Position numbers and translations under genes: made by a program | Assembly: GCA_964598485.1 (NCBI GenBank) | Contig: CAZRCD010000001.1 | Coordinates: 310,001-374,000 of the forward strand | Direction of reading: 5' to 3' | Origin: SOJA01 sp964598485 | Lineage (GTDB): Archaea; Thermoproteota; Bathyarchaeia; Bathyarchaeales; Bathycorpusculaceae | Length of the DNA: 64,000 nt | The notes under the pieces: generated by a model | What the model saw: only the letters and a program-made list of their open reading frames with translations | Told to the model about the DNA's origin: nothing | Databases searched by the model: none | Part shown: one piece after another, positions 48,836 through 58,621 of the stretch | How the letters are laid out: every line of letters starts with the position of its first letter | Numbering within the stretch: position 1 is the first letter of the stretch

Positions 48836-51067
48836 GTGAAAATAACAGACTTGTCAATACCAGAATCCGTTAAAGAAATAATAATCAGATCTGGACTCGT
48901 TGAGCTTTATCCTCCACAAGAAGAAGCAATAAAGGCTGGGGCTTTAGAAGGAAGAAACCTTGTTTTGGCAAGTCCAACAGCTTCTGGAAAAACTCTAGTG
49001 GCTGAATTCTGTGCCCTTAAGCACATACTGGAGAAAAATGGAAAAACCATCTATTTAACACCTTTGAGGGCTTTAGCAAGCGAAAAATATCAAGAATTTA
49101 AGAAATACACTTCAATACGAAAGTCTAATGGAAGACGCATAAGAATAGGCATAAGCACAGGCGACTACGACAGCACTGACGCATGGCTCGAAAGATATGA
49201 CATAATTGTGACTACTAATGAGAAGGCAGATTCACTGCTAAGGCACAGAGCCAAGTGGATGGATGAGATTTCACTTGTAGTTGCTGACGAAGTGCATTTA
49301 TTAAATGATGGCGAGCGAGGACCAACCTTAGAAGTTGTGTTAGCAAGGCTGATGCAGGTTAATCCTGACATGCAGGTTTTGGCTTTAAGCGCAACAATAA
49401 ACAATGTTGAGGAAATCTCAGAATGGCTCAAAGCAGGCTATGTTACAATGGAGTGGCGGCCAATTCAATTGAATGAAGGCGTAGTTCTGCATGAGGAAAT
49501 CCAATTCAAAGATGGAGACGCTAGAAAAATAGAGAAAAAATCAAGAAATTCAGCCATAAACTTGGCTTTAAACACCATAAAATCTGGCGGACAAGCACTG
49601 ATCTTTGCAAATACGAGAAGAAAAGCTGTCACGCTTGCAAAAAAGGCTACCAGCGAAGTTGAAGGACTCTTATCTAAGCCTGTGAAACGTGCTCTAGCGC
49701 GTGATGCTGAGAAAATCTTGGCAGCTGGAGAGAGAACAAGGATAAGTGAGTTGCTGGCTGAGTTAGTTCAGCATGGAACAGCTTTTCATCATGCTGGTTT
49801 GGGTGGTGGACACCGCAGAGTAATAGAAGACTCTTTCCGACGTGGGAAAATTAAGGTTTTAGCAGCTACGCCTACGTTGGCTTTCGGCGTAAACTTGCCA
49901 GCTAGAACGGTTGTAATTCAAGATTATAGGCGATACGAATCTGGATATGGTTATTATCCAATCAGCGTTTTGGAGTACAAACAGATGGCGGGTAGAGCTG
50001 GAAGACCAAAATATGATAAGGTTGGCGAAGCAATACTTACAGCCGAAAACAGTGACGAAGCAGACTACTTAATGGAAAGCTATATTCTTGCAAAACCAGA
50101 GAGAATATGGTCAAAACTTGCAGTTGAAAGAATCTTAAGGTCTCATGTGCTGGCAACAATAGCAGCAGATTTTGCTCACACAGAAAGAGGAATCTACGAG
50201 TTTTTCGGAAGAACCTTTTACGCATACCAATACGATGTCAAAGCAATTAAGAGCGTAATAGCCAAGATTCTGAAGTACCTATACGACGAGGAAATGATCG
50301 ATGTTGCTAGTGATTACATTTCCGCCACGAAATTCGGAAAAAGAGTAAGCGAACTATACATAGACCCGGTTTCAGCCGTCATAATCCGCAACGCACTAAG
50401 ATACAGACCTGCCTATTTAACGGACTTAAGTCTCCTCCACATGATTGCTCACACGCCAGACATGGCTCCAAAACTGAGACCATACACACAAGAAATAGAC
50501 CAAGTAGCAGTTTTCATGGAAGAACACAAAGAAGAACTTCTTGTGGACGTACCGGATGAGTGGGAAGACAGAATAGCCTACGAAGAACTCCTAGGAGAGG
50601 TAAAAACCGCCATGGTTCTGAAAGGCTGGATCGAAGAAATGAGCGAAGATCAAGCAATTGAAAAGTTCAGAGTGCAACCAGGAGACCTTTACAGAACAAT
50701 TCAAAATGCAAAATGGCTTCTTCATGCCACCCATGAACTGGCACTGCTCTTCGGCAACAAACAAGTGCGACCGCAAACTCTTAGGCTCATGGAAAGAATA
50801 GAGAAAGGAGTAAAGAAAGAGCTACTGCCAATTGTCAAGCTTGAAGGAGTGGGCAGAGTTCGAGGACGTATACTCTACAACGCTGGATACAAAACAATAG
50901 AAGACATAAAACATGCAGCCATCAAGGACTTGGTAAGTCTGCCGCTTATAGGCCCGAGACTGGCAAAGAAAATAAAAGAACAAGTAGGCGGCTTCGTCAA
51001 AAAAGAAGAGTGGAAGAAACTTGAAAAAGGAGAAGAATGGGAACAGAAAGCTTTGACAGAATACTAG
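48836..51067 (+). CDS. hel308: Hel308-type DNA helicase
   Basis: About 743 residues from GTG 48836 (VKITDLSIP, the usual Hel308 opening; TTG 48812 is also in frame). Walker A ASPTASGKT, DEVH box, SATI, FHHAGL and QMAGRAGRP are superfamily 2 motifs; YDKVGEAIL follows. The C-terminal helix-hairpin-helix (GRVRGRILYNAGYKTIEDI, LIGPRLAKKI) is typical. It unwinds lagging-strand forks in repair and replication. Its 3' end overlaps purB by 4 bp. Confidence 0.95.
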   Translation: MKITDLSIPESVKEIIIRSGLVELYPPQEEAIKAGALEGRNLVLASPTASGKTLVAEFCALKHILEKNGKTIYLTPLRALASEKYQEFKKYTSIRKSNGRRIRIGISTGDYDSTDAWLERYDIIVTTNEKADSLLRHRAKWMDEISLVVADEVHLLNDGERGPTLEVVLARLMQVNPDMQVLALSATINNVEEISEWLKAGYVTMEWRPIQLNEGVVLHEEIQFKDGDARKIEKKSRNSAINLALNTIKSGGQALIFANTRRKAVTLAKKATSEVEGLLSKPVKRALARDAEKILAAGERTRISELLAELVQHGTAFHHAGLGGGHRRVIEDSFRRGKIKVLAATPTLAFGVNLPARTVVIQDYRRYESGYGYYPISVLEYKQMAGRAGRPKYDKVGEAILTAENSDEADYLMESYILAKPERIWSKLAVERILRSHVLATIAADFAHTERGIYEFFGRTFYAYQYDVKAIKSVIAKILKYLYDEEMIDVASDYISATKFGKRVSELYIDPVSAVIIRNALRYRPAYLTDLSLLHMIAHTPDMAPKLRPYTQEIDQVAVFMEEHKEELLVDVPDEWEDRIAYEELLGEVKTAMVLKGWIEEMSEDQAIEKFRVQPGDLYRTIQNAKWLLHATHELALLFGNKQVRPQTLRLMERIEKGVKKELLPIVKLEGVGRVRGRILYNAGYKTIEDIKHAAIKDLVSLPLIGPRLAKKIKEQVGGFVKKEEWKKLEKGEEWEQKALTEY

Positions 51068-52431
51068 GCTAATCCTCTAACCTCACGTTCTTCTCTTGTC
51101 TTTTTAACCATAAGCTCAACTTGCTCCAAAGCAGTACCCAAATAATTCCTCGGATTCAAAGCATCATCAATCTCTCTCTCGCTTAACTTTCCACCTACAA
51201 CGTCATCTTTCAGAAGGATTTCTCTAAAATGCCGCTTTTCCATTTTGCTTTTCATCGTTAGTTTTCTAAGCAACTCGTGGGCTTCTTGGCGACTCGCACC
51301 TTTTTTTGTTAATACAATCATAACAGCTTCGGACATGGCACGGCCTTGGGTTAACCCAATGTTTTTCAGCATGTGTTGCTCATCAACGTATAGCTTAGCC
51401 ACTATATTATTCATCAAGAAAAGCATGTAATCAACTAAGATGCATGCCTCAGGAATTATGAACCGCTCTGCAGACGACTGCGTTAAGTCTCTCTCATGCC
51501 AAGTTATAACATTCTCTAACGCGGGAAAAACGAGGCTTCTGACAATTTTGGCTAAACCGCAAATCTTTTCACAGGTTATTGGATTCCGCTTGTGAGGCAT
51601 TGTTGAACTGCCAACCTGCTTTTTCACTTCGAAAGGCTCGAAAAGTTCTCCAATTTCTGGTCTTTGTAGCTCCCGAATTTCAGTGGCAAAATCATCAAGC
51701 GTCGAAGCAATCACAGCCGATAAACACACAAGTTCAGCGTGGCGGTCCCTCTGCACGATCTGCGTGGAAATTTCAGCAGACTTAATTCCTAACCGTTGCA
51801 TAACCAGCTCTTGAATCTTAATAGCATGAAGCCCTAAACCAGCTTGGGTGCCCACTGCCCCGCTCATTTTCCCAACTAAAACGCGTTCTTTACATTGCCT
51901 AAGCCTTTGAATATGCCTAGAAATTTCACCCATCCAAACAGCAAACTTAAAGCCCAACGTTATCGGTAACGCATGCTGCCCATGAGTTCTGCCCATCATC
52001 AACGTGCTTTTGTATTGCAAGGCTTTTTCCATCAAGATCTTTTCAAGGTTGCTTAACCTTTTCTCAATTAATCCTAAAGCTTCTTTTAACTGAAGTGCTC
52101 TTGCAGTATCTACAATGTCATAGCTTGTCGCTCCTAAGTGAACATATGCCCCGCTTAGTCCGCAAGCTTCAGCTAAAGCTCTAACCAAAGAAGCAATATC
52201 ATGCTTTATTTCACGTTCAATCTCTTTTATCCGACTTAATTTAACATACTTCGTCGAAGCCATTGCAGCTATTTTTTCAGCATCTTCCCTCGGTATGTCG
52301 CCAACCTCAGCATGCGCCCAAGCCAAAGCTGCTTCAACATCCAACATCCTTTGAACACATGTTTCTTCCTCGAAAACTCTCTTCATTTCAGGAGTTCCGT
52401 AACGGCCCGTGTCAATAGGAAGAATAGGCAA
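51064..52431 (-). CDS. purB: Adenylosuccinate lyase
   Basis: A 455-residue fumarase/aspartase-superfamily enzyme: YGTPEMKRVFEEE start, MGRTHGQHALP, and the signature GSSTMPHKRNPITCEK. It converts SAICAR to AICAR and adenylosuccinate to AMP. Full length and intact. Confidence 0.94.
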   Translation of the reverse strand: MPILPIDTGRYGTPEMKRVFEEETCVQRMLDVEAALAWAHAEVGDIPREDAEKIAAMASTKYVKLSRIKEIEREIKHDIASLVRALAEACGLSGAYVHLGATSYDIVDTARALQLKEALGLIEKRLSNLEKILMEKALQYKSTLMMGRTHGQHALPITLGFKFAVWMGEISRHIQRLRQCKERVLVGKMSGAVGTQAGLGLHAIKIQELVMQRLGIKSAEISTQIVQRDRHAELVCLSAVIASTLDDFATEIRELQRPEIGELFEPFEVKKQVGSSTMPHKRNPITCEKICGLAKIVRSLVFPALENVITWHERDLTQSSAERFIIPEACILVDYMLFLMNNIVAKLYVDEQHMLKNIGLTQGRAMSEAVMIVLTKKGASRQEAHELLRKLTMKSKMEKRHFREILLKDDVVGGKLSEREIDDALNPRNYLGTALEQVELMVKKTREEREVRGLA

Positions 52432-52504
52432 ATTATCGCTCCCTGCAAAATAAGATAAGCCGATTAAGGATTAATGCTTTACCGTATCAAGAGGCTTCTT
52501 CCAC

Positions 52505-53962
52505 ATGGGAGCAATAACCGCTGTTATAAGCAAAAAGAACGAAAATGTCGCAAAAACAGCAGTTACCATGCTCAAAATGTTAAAGCATAAAGGCGCTGAA
52601 ACCTTCGGACTGGCATCACCAACAACTGTGATCATAAGAAAATCCATCGACGATTTAAAAGACAAAGACCCAAACTCACCTATACTTATTGGTAATGTCT
52701 TCTCAAAAATTCTTACGTCAGACATACCACAACCAATAAAATTCCATGAAGGAACGTTTGTTTTTGAGGGAAGAATCTATTCGCTTAACATGGAATTTTC
52801 CAGTGTGGAGTTCGTCACTGAAAAACTGAATCAGAATTTAAGAAATGTAGAGTTCCTTATCAAGGATTTTGAGGGCGGCTTCGCTTTTGCGGTGGCTGAA
52901 TCCGGAAGACTTATTGCTGGGAGAGACTCTTTAGGGTTATACCCGCTCTACTACGGTGAAAACACGGATTTATCGGCTTTAGCATCTGAGCGCAAGGCAT
53001 TATTGAAAATTGGAATAAAAAAGGCACATTCCTTTCCGCCGGGACACATAGCCAATGTTGATAAACATGGTTTCAAGTTCAAGCCCGCGAAAACACTCGT
53101 TCATGCAAGAACAAAGCAAACCACTATGCAAGCTGCAGCCAAAAAATTAGGCAGCCTTTTGCAAAAATCCGTCAAAGAAAGAGTTTTGGGACTTAAAGAA
53201 GTTGCAGTTGCCTTCTCCGGTGGTCTAGACAGCAGTATAATCGCGTTTTTAGCCAAAAAGTTCGGAGTAGAAGTGCACCTGGTCTCTGTGAGCCTAAAAA
53301 ACCAGCCTGAAATTGAACATGCAAAAAAGGCGGCGGAAGCGCTGAACCTGCCACTTCACATTCATCTTTACAGTGAAAAAGCCGTAGAGGCAGTTCTTCC
53401 TAGAGTTTTGTGGTTGATTGAAGAGGCAAATCCCGTCAAAACAAGCATAGGCATTCCAGTCTTTTGGACAGCGGAAGAGACTTCGGATATGGGATTTAGG
53501 GTTATGCTTGCTGGACAGAGTGCAGATGAACTTTTCGGAGGCTACAAGCGATACTTGAATGATTATATGCGGTATGGCGAAGAATCTGTGCAGAAAACTA
53601 TTTTCAACGACATTGCAGGAATGTATGAAAACAACTTTGAAAGAGACAGCAAAATCTGCAACTTCCACAACGTAGAACTTCGCTTACCCTTTGCAACATA
53701 TCAGCTGGCAAAATTTGCTGCAAGCCTTTCATTGCAGCTTAAGATAGAGTCACCGAATGACATGTTAAGAAAAACTGTGTTAAGAAAGATGGCTGAGGAC
53801 ATACGGCTTCCACGTTTCATAGTGAAAAAGCCGAAAAGAGCAATACAATACGCAACAGGCGTGAACAAAGTCATCAAAAAACTAGCCAAAAAGAAAGGAT
53901 ATTCCACAAGAGAATACTTGCAGAAAATGTTTCAAACAGTTTTTAAGGGAATGATAACGTGA
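52505..53962 (+). CDS. Asparagine-synthetase-like protein lacking the glutaminase Cys
   Basis: A 485-residue protein. Residues 1-200 are a class II glutamine amidotransferase fold (GGFAFAVAES, GRDSLGLYPLYY) but begin MGAITAV, so the catalytic Cys2 is Gly. Residues 238-244 SGGLDSS form the PPi loop, and AGQSADELFGGYKRYL is the synthetase domain. It may use free ammonia or have another acceptor; a related role in tRNA or protein amidation is possible. It overlaps the HDAC-like gene by 4 bp. Confidence 0.85.
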   Translation: MGAITAVISKKNENVAKTAVTMLKMLKHKGAETFGLASPTTVIIRKSIDDLKDKDPNSPILIGNVFSKILTSDIPQPIKFHEGTFVFEGRIYSLNMEFSSVEFVTEKLNQNLRNVEFLIKDFEGGFAFAVAESGRLIAGRDSLGLYPLYYGENTDLSALASERKALLKIGIKKAHSFPPGHIANVDKHGFKFKPAKTLVHARTKQTTMQAAAKKLGSLLQKSVKERVLGLKEVAVAFSGGLDSSIIAFLAKKFGVEVHLVSVSLKNQPEIEHAKKAAEALNLPLHIHLYSEKAVEAVLPRVLWLIEEANPVKTSIGIPVFWTAEETSDMGFRVMLAGQSADELFGGYKRYLNDYMRYGEESVQKTIFNDIAGMYENNFERDSKICNFHNVELRLPFATYQLAKFAASLSLQLKIESPNDMLRKTVLRKMAEDIRLPRFIVKKPKRAIQYATGVNKVIKKLAKKKGYSTREYLQKMFQTVFKGMIT

Positions 53963-55023
53963 GCACAACAGCCGTGGTCTTTTCACCTGCTTATTATCGG
54001 CATAATCCTGGCAGAGGTCATCCTGAATCGGCAAGGCGTCTCCGTGCAATTGTTAGAGAGTTGAAGAAAAGCAAACTTCAAGGCGTCAGAAATTGGCAGT
54101 TTGTTGAACCGGAAAAGGCTCGATTGAAGGACGTTGAACTCGTCCACGGTATAGAATACATTGAATTTGTAGTGAATCTGTGTAAATCAGGAGGAGGCCT
54201 TTTAGATGTGGAAGGAGATACTGTGGTTTCGCCAGAAAGTTTTGATGTTGCCCTTTATGCTGTCGGTGGAACCTTGAAGGCTGTTAACCTTGTGATGGAG
54301 GAAAAATTTCAGAATGCCTTCGCCTTGGTTCGACCCCCAGGGCATCACGCTGGAAAATACAGTACATGCGGCTTTTGTATATTCAACAACATTGCTATAG
54401 CCGCAAAATATCTGCTCAGAGAATTCAAATTGAAGAGGATTCTGCTATTAGATATAGATGCCCATCATGGAAACGGTACGCAAGAAATCTTCTACGAAAC
54501 CAACAAAGTATTATACGTAAGCTTACATGAGGACCCACGAGAATTTCCAAGAAAAGGTTTCATAGATGAAATCGGAGAAGGAGAAGGTTTAGGTTACAAT
54601 GTAAATGTTCCTCTACCATTCAGAACAGGCGACCGGATTTATCTGAAGGCAATAAATGAAATTGTAAAGCCCATAATAAAACAGTACAAGCCACAATTCG
54701 TACTGGTATCCGCTGGTTTAGACGGCCATCACGCAGATCCTGTAGGAAGTCTTTCTCTGTCCGCCTTGTGCTACGAAGAAGTTTATGAAACAATTTTTAA
54801 TGCGGCTTCAGAAATGTGCGGAGGAAAACTTGTATTGGTGCTTGAGGGAGGTTACAGTCTAAGATTTATTGGGAAATTAGCTGTGGCAGCCGTTGCGAAG
54901 ATGAGCGGGGTAATTTACAGTATAGAAGATAAGGTTCGCATAACTAGAAAACGCATTAATGAGCAAGGTGAAAAGGTTATAAAGGAAGTGAAACGGGTTC
55001 AGAAGGCTTTCTGGAACGTATAG
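53959..55023 (+). CDS. Histone-deacetylase-superfamily amidohydrolase
   Basis: A 354-residue HDAC/AcuC fold: RPPGHHAGKYSTCGFC, LLDIDAHHGNGTQEIF, SAGLDGHHADPVG and LEGGYSL supply the catalytic His pair and the Zn ligands (Asp, His, Asp). Such archaeal enzymes deacetylate acetyl-lysine proteins such as Alba or small acetylated amines. GTG start, coupled to the upstream gene. Confidence 0.9.
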   Translation: MSTTAVVFSPAYYRHNPGRGHPESARRLRAIVRELKKSKLQGVRNWQFVEPEKARLKDVELVHGIEYIEFVVNLCKSGGGLLDVEGDTVVSPESFDVALYAVGGTLKAVNLVMEEKFQNAFALVRPPGHHAGKYSTCGFCIFNNIAIAAKYLLREFKLKRILLLDIDAHHGNGTQEIFYETNKVLYVSLHEDPREFPRKGFIDEIGEGEGLGYNVNVPLPFRTGDRIYLKAINEIVKPIIKQYKPQFVLVSAGLDGHHADPVGSLSLSALCYEEVYETIFNAASEMCGGKLVLVLEGGYSLRFIGKLAVAAVAKMSGVIYSIEDKVRITRKRINEQGEKVIKEVKRVQKAFWNV

Positions 55024-55044
55024 ATAAAAAGCGGAATGTAAAGG

Positions 55045-55227
55045 CTACTCGATTACTTGAATTGCACTTTCTGGGCACTGAGCTTCGCAGGCTCTACAAA
55101 CCAAGCATTCTTCAACTTTTACCGGGACAGACTTTTCATCTTTCATCTCGAAAACCTCCACAGGACAAGTCTCTACACACGTGCCGCACCCAGTGCATTT
55201 ATCATTATCAACTACGATCTTCACCAT
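55045..55227 (-). CDS. 2[4Fe-4S] ferredoxin
   Basis: From ATG 55227 (MVKIVVDNDKC) the protein is 60 residues with two C-x2-C-x2-C-x3-CP motifs: CTGCGTCVETCP and CLVCRACEAQCP. It carries electrons at low potential. The frame extends 14 codons further upstream to 55269, less likely. Confidence 0.92.
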   Translation of the reverse strand: MVKIVVDNDKCTGCGTCVETCPVEVFEMKDEKSVPVKVEECLVCRACEAQCPESAIQVIE

Positions 55228-55292
55228 TTTTCTGCCCTCTTCAACTAGAGTCTCATGAATTTTGAACAACGAAATAAAAACTTTTGGGTTTG

Positions 55293-57029
55293 TTAGTGGA
55301 TTTCTTCACGTATTCTTATTAGAATTTCGTTAATTGTTGTTTCAGCTTTATCTTTTCTCCCCTCGTAATCCGCGAGAAGTTTACGGTACGCCCCTAGTGA
55401 AAGCTCTCCTCGGCGGTGACGCACTTCAATGCTCTCAATGTTCGCTTCAACTCCACTGATTTCAGTTTCCGCAACCTCAAGCCGCCGCATCAAATCTCTA
55501 TAACGTCCTCCAGCCGCTCGCAGTTTCTCCTTCAAATCCGTTAGGCTTCCAGACAAAGCATTAAGCTGCGTTTCGAGTGTTCTTCTCCGCACCTTGTACC
55601 GACGTCTCGGAACCTTTCCTCTACGCACCCTTATCTTCAGAGATTCAAATTCCAAAATTATTTTCCTTTTCTTCCCATACGCATCAACAAAAGATCTAAT
55701 ATCCCTTGAACGAACTCCCACCGCTACTTTAGGCACAGTAACCGAAATTGCAGCCTTAGGTCTCTTCCAAACAACAACTATTGCACATCCAACAGTTGCT
55801 AAAGCCCACATCCACAGTGTAGGACGGAAAGACAACCACAAAAGGTCATATTCATACGTTATCCCCACGCTGAAGCTATCCAGCGAAAACACGCCTTGCC
55901 TGTCTATGGTTAACCTTTCTTGGAAAACATCTCTGGTTATGCTATAAGAACCGGCAACCGAGACGTTTTCGAAGCTTAATATTTTAGCACCCTCTGGCAA
56001 AACGAATGTTACATACGACCGATCAATGTAGTAGTCCAAATGCTCGAACAATGGAAATGTAATGTCGAAATTTGTCCGTTCATTTTGCTCAATGCAGACT
56101 TCACGAGGCAAGCAATATCTCACGGTGAAAACAGCTGATTCTTCAGTTTTTAAGGGTGACGCGAAGGAAACTGTATATCTGTTTGTTTTTCCAGTCGTAT
56201 CTACTGTCAATCCTCTTCCAAGCTTGTCATACGCACTTGGGTTAGAGGCGTTGTGTGGTAAAACTATCTCGATGAAACTAGTTCCTTGCGGAGCCTTGTT
56301 TGTTACACGGTAGGAATCTATGCCTTCTATCTCGCCCGTACCGGTTATTTTTATCTCACGTTTCAGCTCCTTTATGTCAACTATTTGCATTGCACCTTCG
56401 GTCAACGAAAAAGTTACGTTTGCAGGCGAATTGGTGAAAGTTGGCAAATTTTCCTGCGAATATTTAAGAGCGCCGACAGTCCCGCCGATGTACATTGAAC
56501 CCTCTGGTAAAAGAATCGAAACGTCACACTTGACCGCGTTTTTTGTCAAGCTCGGATATTTTGGGAAGTCTAGGCTTACATTATAGGATTCTTGCACAAT
56601 ATCGGATTCTTGCACAATGAGGTTGTTTGAGAGTACAAATCCAACAGTGAATACCTGTGGTGTCCCTTCTAGAAAGCCTATTTTCGCGCCATAGAAACCA
56701 CTGCGATTTTCTAAGGGGACATTAAGGCTCACTGGGAAAACGTCAGTCGCGTTATAAGCTACACATCGAAGAACATGTGAGCCATACTTGTATGGAAATC
56801 CTATAAGAAAACCATCGGATGCTGTGCCATTTATTTGCACAGTGTCGTTTATGAAGATGTAGCCGTTATACATAACTTCTATTGTATGATTCACTTTTTC
56901 TATGCTATAATCAGTGTCTGCGGCCTTAGCACTTTTAGTCATAAAAGTGGGGAAGGAGATAAGAATCAATGTAACGATAATTAAGGCGAACGTTAAGACT
57001 TTTCTCTTCATGCGTTTTCCTCCGTCCAT
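55293..57029 (-). CDS. Ribophorin-I-like membrane protein
   Basis: A 578-residue type I membrane protein. Signal peptide about residues 8-37; two beta-rich extracytoplasmic domains (about 40-215 and 220-395) with many N-x-S/T sequons; second domain opens REIKITGTGEIEGIDSYRV and includes FPLFEHLDYYIDRSYVTFVL then PEGAKI; transmembrane helix 402-422; cytoplasmic basic/coiled-coil tail (450-578). This order, the FPLF...LPEGA element and the coiled tail parallel ribophorin I (OST1) of the eukaryotic oligosaccharyltransferase. Homology is my inference. The start may be ATG 57011. Confidence 0.6.
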   Translation of the reverse strand: MDGGKRMKRKVLTFALIIVTLILISFPTFMTKSAKAADTDYSIEKVNHTIEVMYNGYIFINDTVQINGTASDGFLIGFPYKYGSHVLRCVAYNATDVFPVSLNVPLENRSGFYGAKIGFLEGTPQVFTVGFVLSNNLIVQESDIVQESYNVSLDFPKYPSLTKNAVKCDVSILLPEGSMYIGGTVGALKYSQENLPTFTNSPANVTFSLTEGAMQIVDIKELKREIKITGTGEIEGIDSYRVTNKAPQGTSFIEIVLPHNASNPSAYDKLGRGLTVDTTGKTNRYTVSFASPLKTEESAVFTVRYCLPREVCIEQNERTNFDITFPLFEHLDYYIDRSYVTFVLPEGAKILSFENVSVAGSYSITRDVFQERLTIDRQGVFSLDSFSVGITYEYDLLWLSFRPTLWMWALATVGCAIVVVWKRPKAAISVTVPKVAVGVRSRDIRSFVDAYGKKRKIILEFESLKIRVRRGKVPRRRYKVRRRTLETQLNALSGSLTDLKEKLRAAGGRYRDLMRRLEVAETEISGVEANIESIEVRHRRGELSLGAYRKLLADYEGRKDKAETTINEILIRIREEIH

Positions 57030-57101
57030 TTTCTGTAACTTTGGGCTTTCTATTTATTAACAAGCTCATTTATTGCTCTTGTGTTTTTCAGTGTCTGCTT
57101 A

Positions 57102-57440
57102 TCATTTTATTGCGTTTAATATTTGTTTCCTTTTCCGAAACAGCTTGCCGCCGTCATCATACCCATGAGTTACGCATTCAAACCTTACCTTCGCCAGCTT
57201 ATTAACTTCTTCAACATTCTTTGCTACTGCCACGGGGAAATCGTCGTTCTTTTCTCGTAAATAAATACCGAAAACAGAGGCGTCAGCGACGCCTAACCGC
57301 GAAGGAGACACTTGCTGAGTCCAAGATTCCTTGGGCTGCAACCAGAGGAAAAGTGACTTTTGACAAAAAAAGCTTAAACGCTTAAAAACAGATAAGTTAA
57401 ATGGATAAGCCAATGCTAGTTGCGTTGGACACGTGTTCAC
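57102..57440 (-). CDS. Hypothetical protein, uncertain start
   Basis: The frame ends in a well-formed protein segment: RLGVADASVFGIYLREKNDD, FPVAVAKNVEEVNKLAKVRF, THGYDDGGKLFRKRKQILNA. The first 30 residues look non-coding, so the true start lies inside or the gene has lost its 5' end. No family recognised. The rest of the 57030-57548 stretch shows nothing firm. Confidence 0.4.
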   Translation of the reverse strand: MNTCPTQLALAYPFNLSVFKRLSFFCQKSLFLWLQPKESWTQQVSPSRLGVADASVFGIYLREKNDDFPVAVAKNVEEVNKLAKVRFECVTHGYDDGGKLFRKRKQILNAIK

Positions 57441-57548
57441 CGCCTAGCCCTAATTGAAGGGCGGAGTTTCTGAGGATGAGAGGACGAAAATGAAAAGGAG
57501 TTGCTATTCCTTTGTTTATAGCTATTGCACTTGCTATTGTTCGCCATG

Positions 57549-57878
57549 TTAAAAATAGTAGTTTTCTTCTTTTTTAGATCCGAAGCTCCGCACACCTTTC
57601 TCTTCAAGTTGTTTCCTAAGTTTTTTCGCATATTGCTTTTTTATCTCTCCTCTTTTTTCCATGTAACTGATTATTTCTTCAGCTAGTTCTTCTGTGTCGC
57701 ATCGCCGAATAAAATCGATTACGTCGGGTGCATAGTGGGTGAACCTTTTAGACACTGCTTTTTCTCCGGTTTTGACGTCTGTTCTCACAGAGTTTATTGC
57801 AACCTTGTTTTTGCTGGATTCTAATTCTTCAACAAGGTTGGGGAAGAGTTTTCTGAACGCTTTTTTGTCCAGTTCCAT
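57549..57878 (-). CDS. DUF2095-like archaeal protein
   Basis: A 109-residue protein: KKAFRKLFPNLVEELESSKN, KVAINSVRTDVKTGEKAVSK, VIDFIRRCDTEELAEEIISYME. The FPNL-EL followed by I..VR motif matches what I recall of DUF2095, conserved in archaea with unknown function. Intact. Confidence 0.65.
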   Translation of the reverse strand: MELDKKAFRKLFPNLVEELESSKNKVAINSVRTDVKTGEKAVSKRFTHYAPDVIDFIRRCDTEELAEEIISYMEKRGEIKKQYAKKLRKQLEEKGVRSFGSKKEENYYF

Positions 57879-57964
57879 ACTGGCACCTTCGATTCCGGCA
57901 ATGTATCCTTATTTTGATGTATTGAGAATCACATATTTAAACATATTTGAATTGACTATTAACA

Positions 57965-58585
57965 CTAGTAGGGGACAAACCGTTGGGTTGGATTTTCTTG
58001 AAGTATCTTTTCTAATTTTTGTATGCGAAGACCAGTGATTGTGTCTCCATATATTTCACATCTTTCTTTATGATTGGCTTCCTCTGGGCTTCGGACAATT
58101 ATTTCGGCTTTTTCTTTTGTTTGTAATTCCAAGTAAATGTGAAAGGATGTTTTCTTTAGTCCTTCTTTTGTGACCGTAGCCCATTCAGTTTGCATAACCC
58201 TGAGGTTGTTTTGTTTTATTGCTTCTAGAACGTCGTTTGGTTTGTCAGAGTACACAGTTATATCGATGTCGCTTTCACGATGTATTGTTCCACGCCAGAC
58301 GCTTCCGATTAAAACTGGATTGTACGGCTTTAGAATTCTCATAAGCTCTAGGGCTTGTTTGCGCATCTCAATTAAACGCTCTTTCCTTGTTGCACCTTCT
58401 TTTTCTTCTGCTATCCTGTCAAATTCAATTACAACTTCAAGATTCGTTGGAAGAAAGTGGACTCCAAAAGTTTTTGCAGCCTTCAGTTTAGCCTGTTTGT
58501 ATTCTTTTTCAACTCCAAAATAGAGAAGGTGAGCGGCTTCCCTTGCAACCTTCTTTCTTAGGCTTAGACGGTTGCTGGAACTCAA
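57965..58585 (-). CDS. MNT-type nucleotidyltransferase
   Basis: A 206-residue protein. Residues 90-115 are a nucleotidyltransferase core: VLIGSVWRGTIHRESDIDITVYS, the GS...D-x-D site. The N-terminal 70 residues are helical. Similar archaeal proteins are predicted RNA or protein nucleotidyltransferases. It follows the DUF2095 gene in the opposite order on the same strand and may be co-transcribed. Confidence 0.78.
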   Translation of the reverse strand: MSSSNRLSLRKKVAREAAHLLYFGVEKEYKQAKLKAAKTFGVHFLPTNLEVVIEFDRIAEEKEGATRKERLIEMRKQALELMRILKPYNPVLIGSVWRGTIHRESDIDITVYSDKPNDVLEAIKQNNLRVMQTEWATVTKEGLKKTSFHIYLELQTKEKAEIIVRSPEEANHKERCEIYGDTITGLRIQKLEKILQENPTQRFVPY

Positions 58586-58621
58586 AAGCTCACCCGTAAA
58601 AGTTTAGGCTTCAGCAATAGC

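Noticed and set aside
57470..57580. Type IV pilin-like peptide (KGVAIPLFIAIALAIV) on the plus strand
   Set aside because: It is preceded by a TGA, needs a frameshift to gain a start, and ends after a few residues; too weak.
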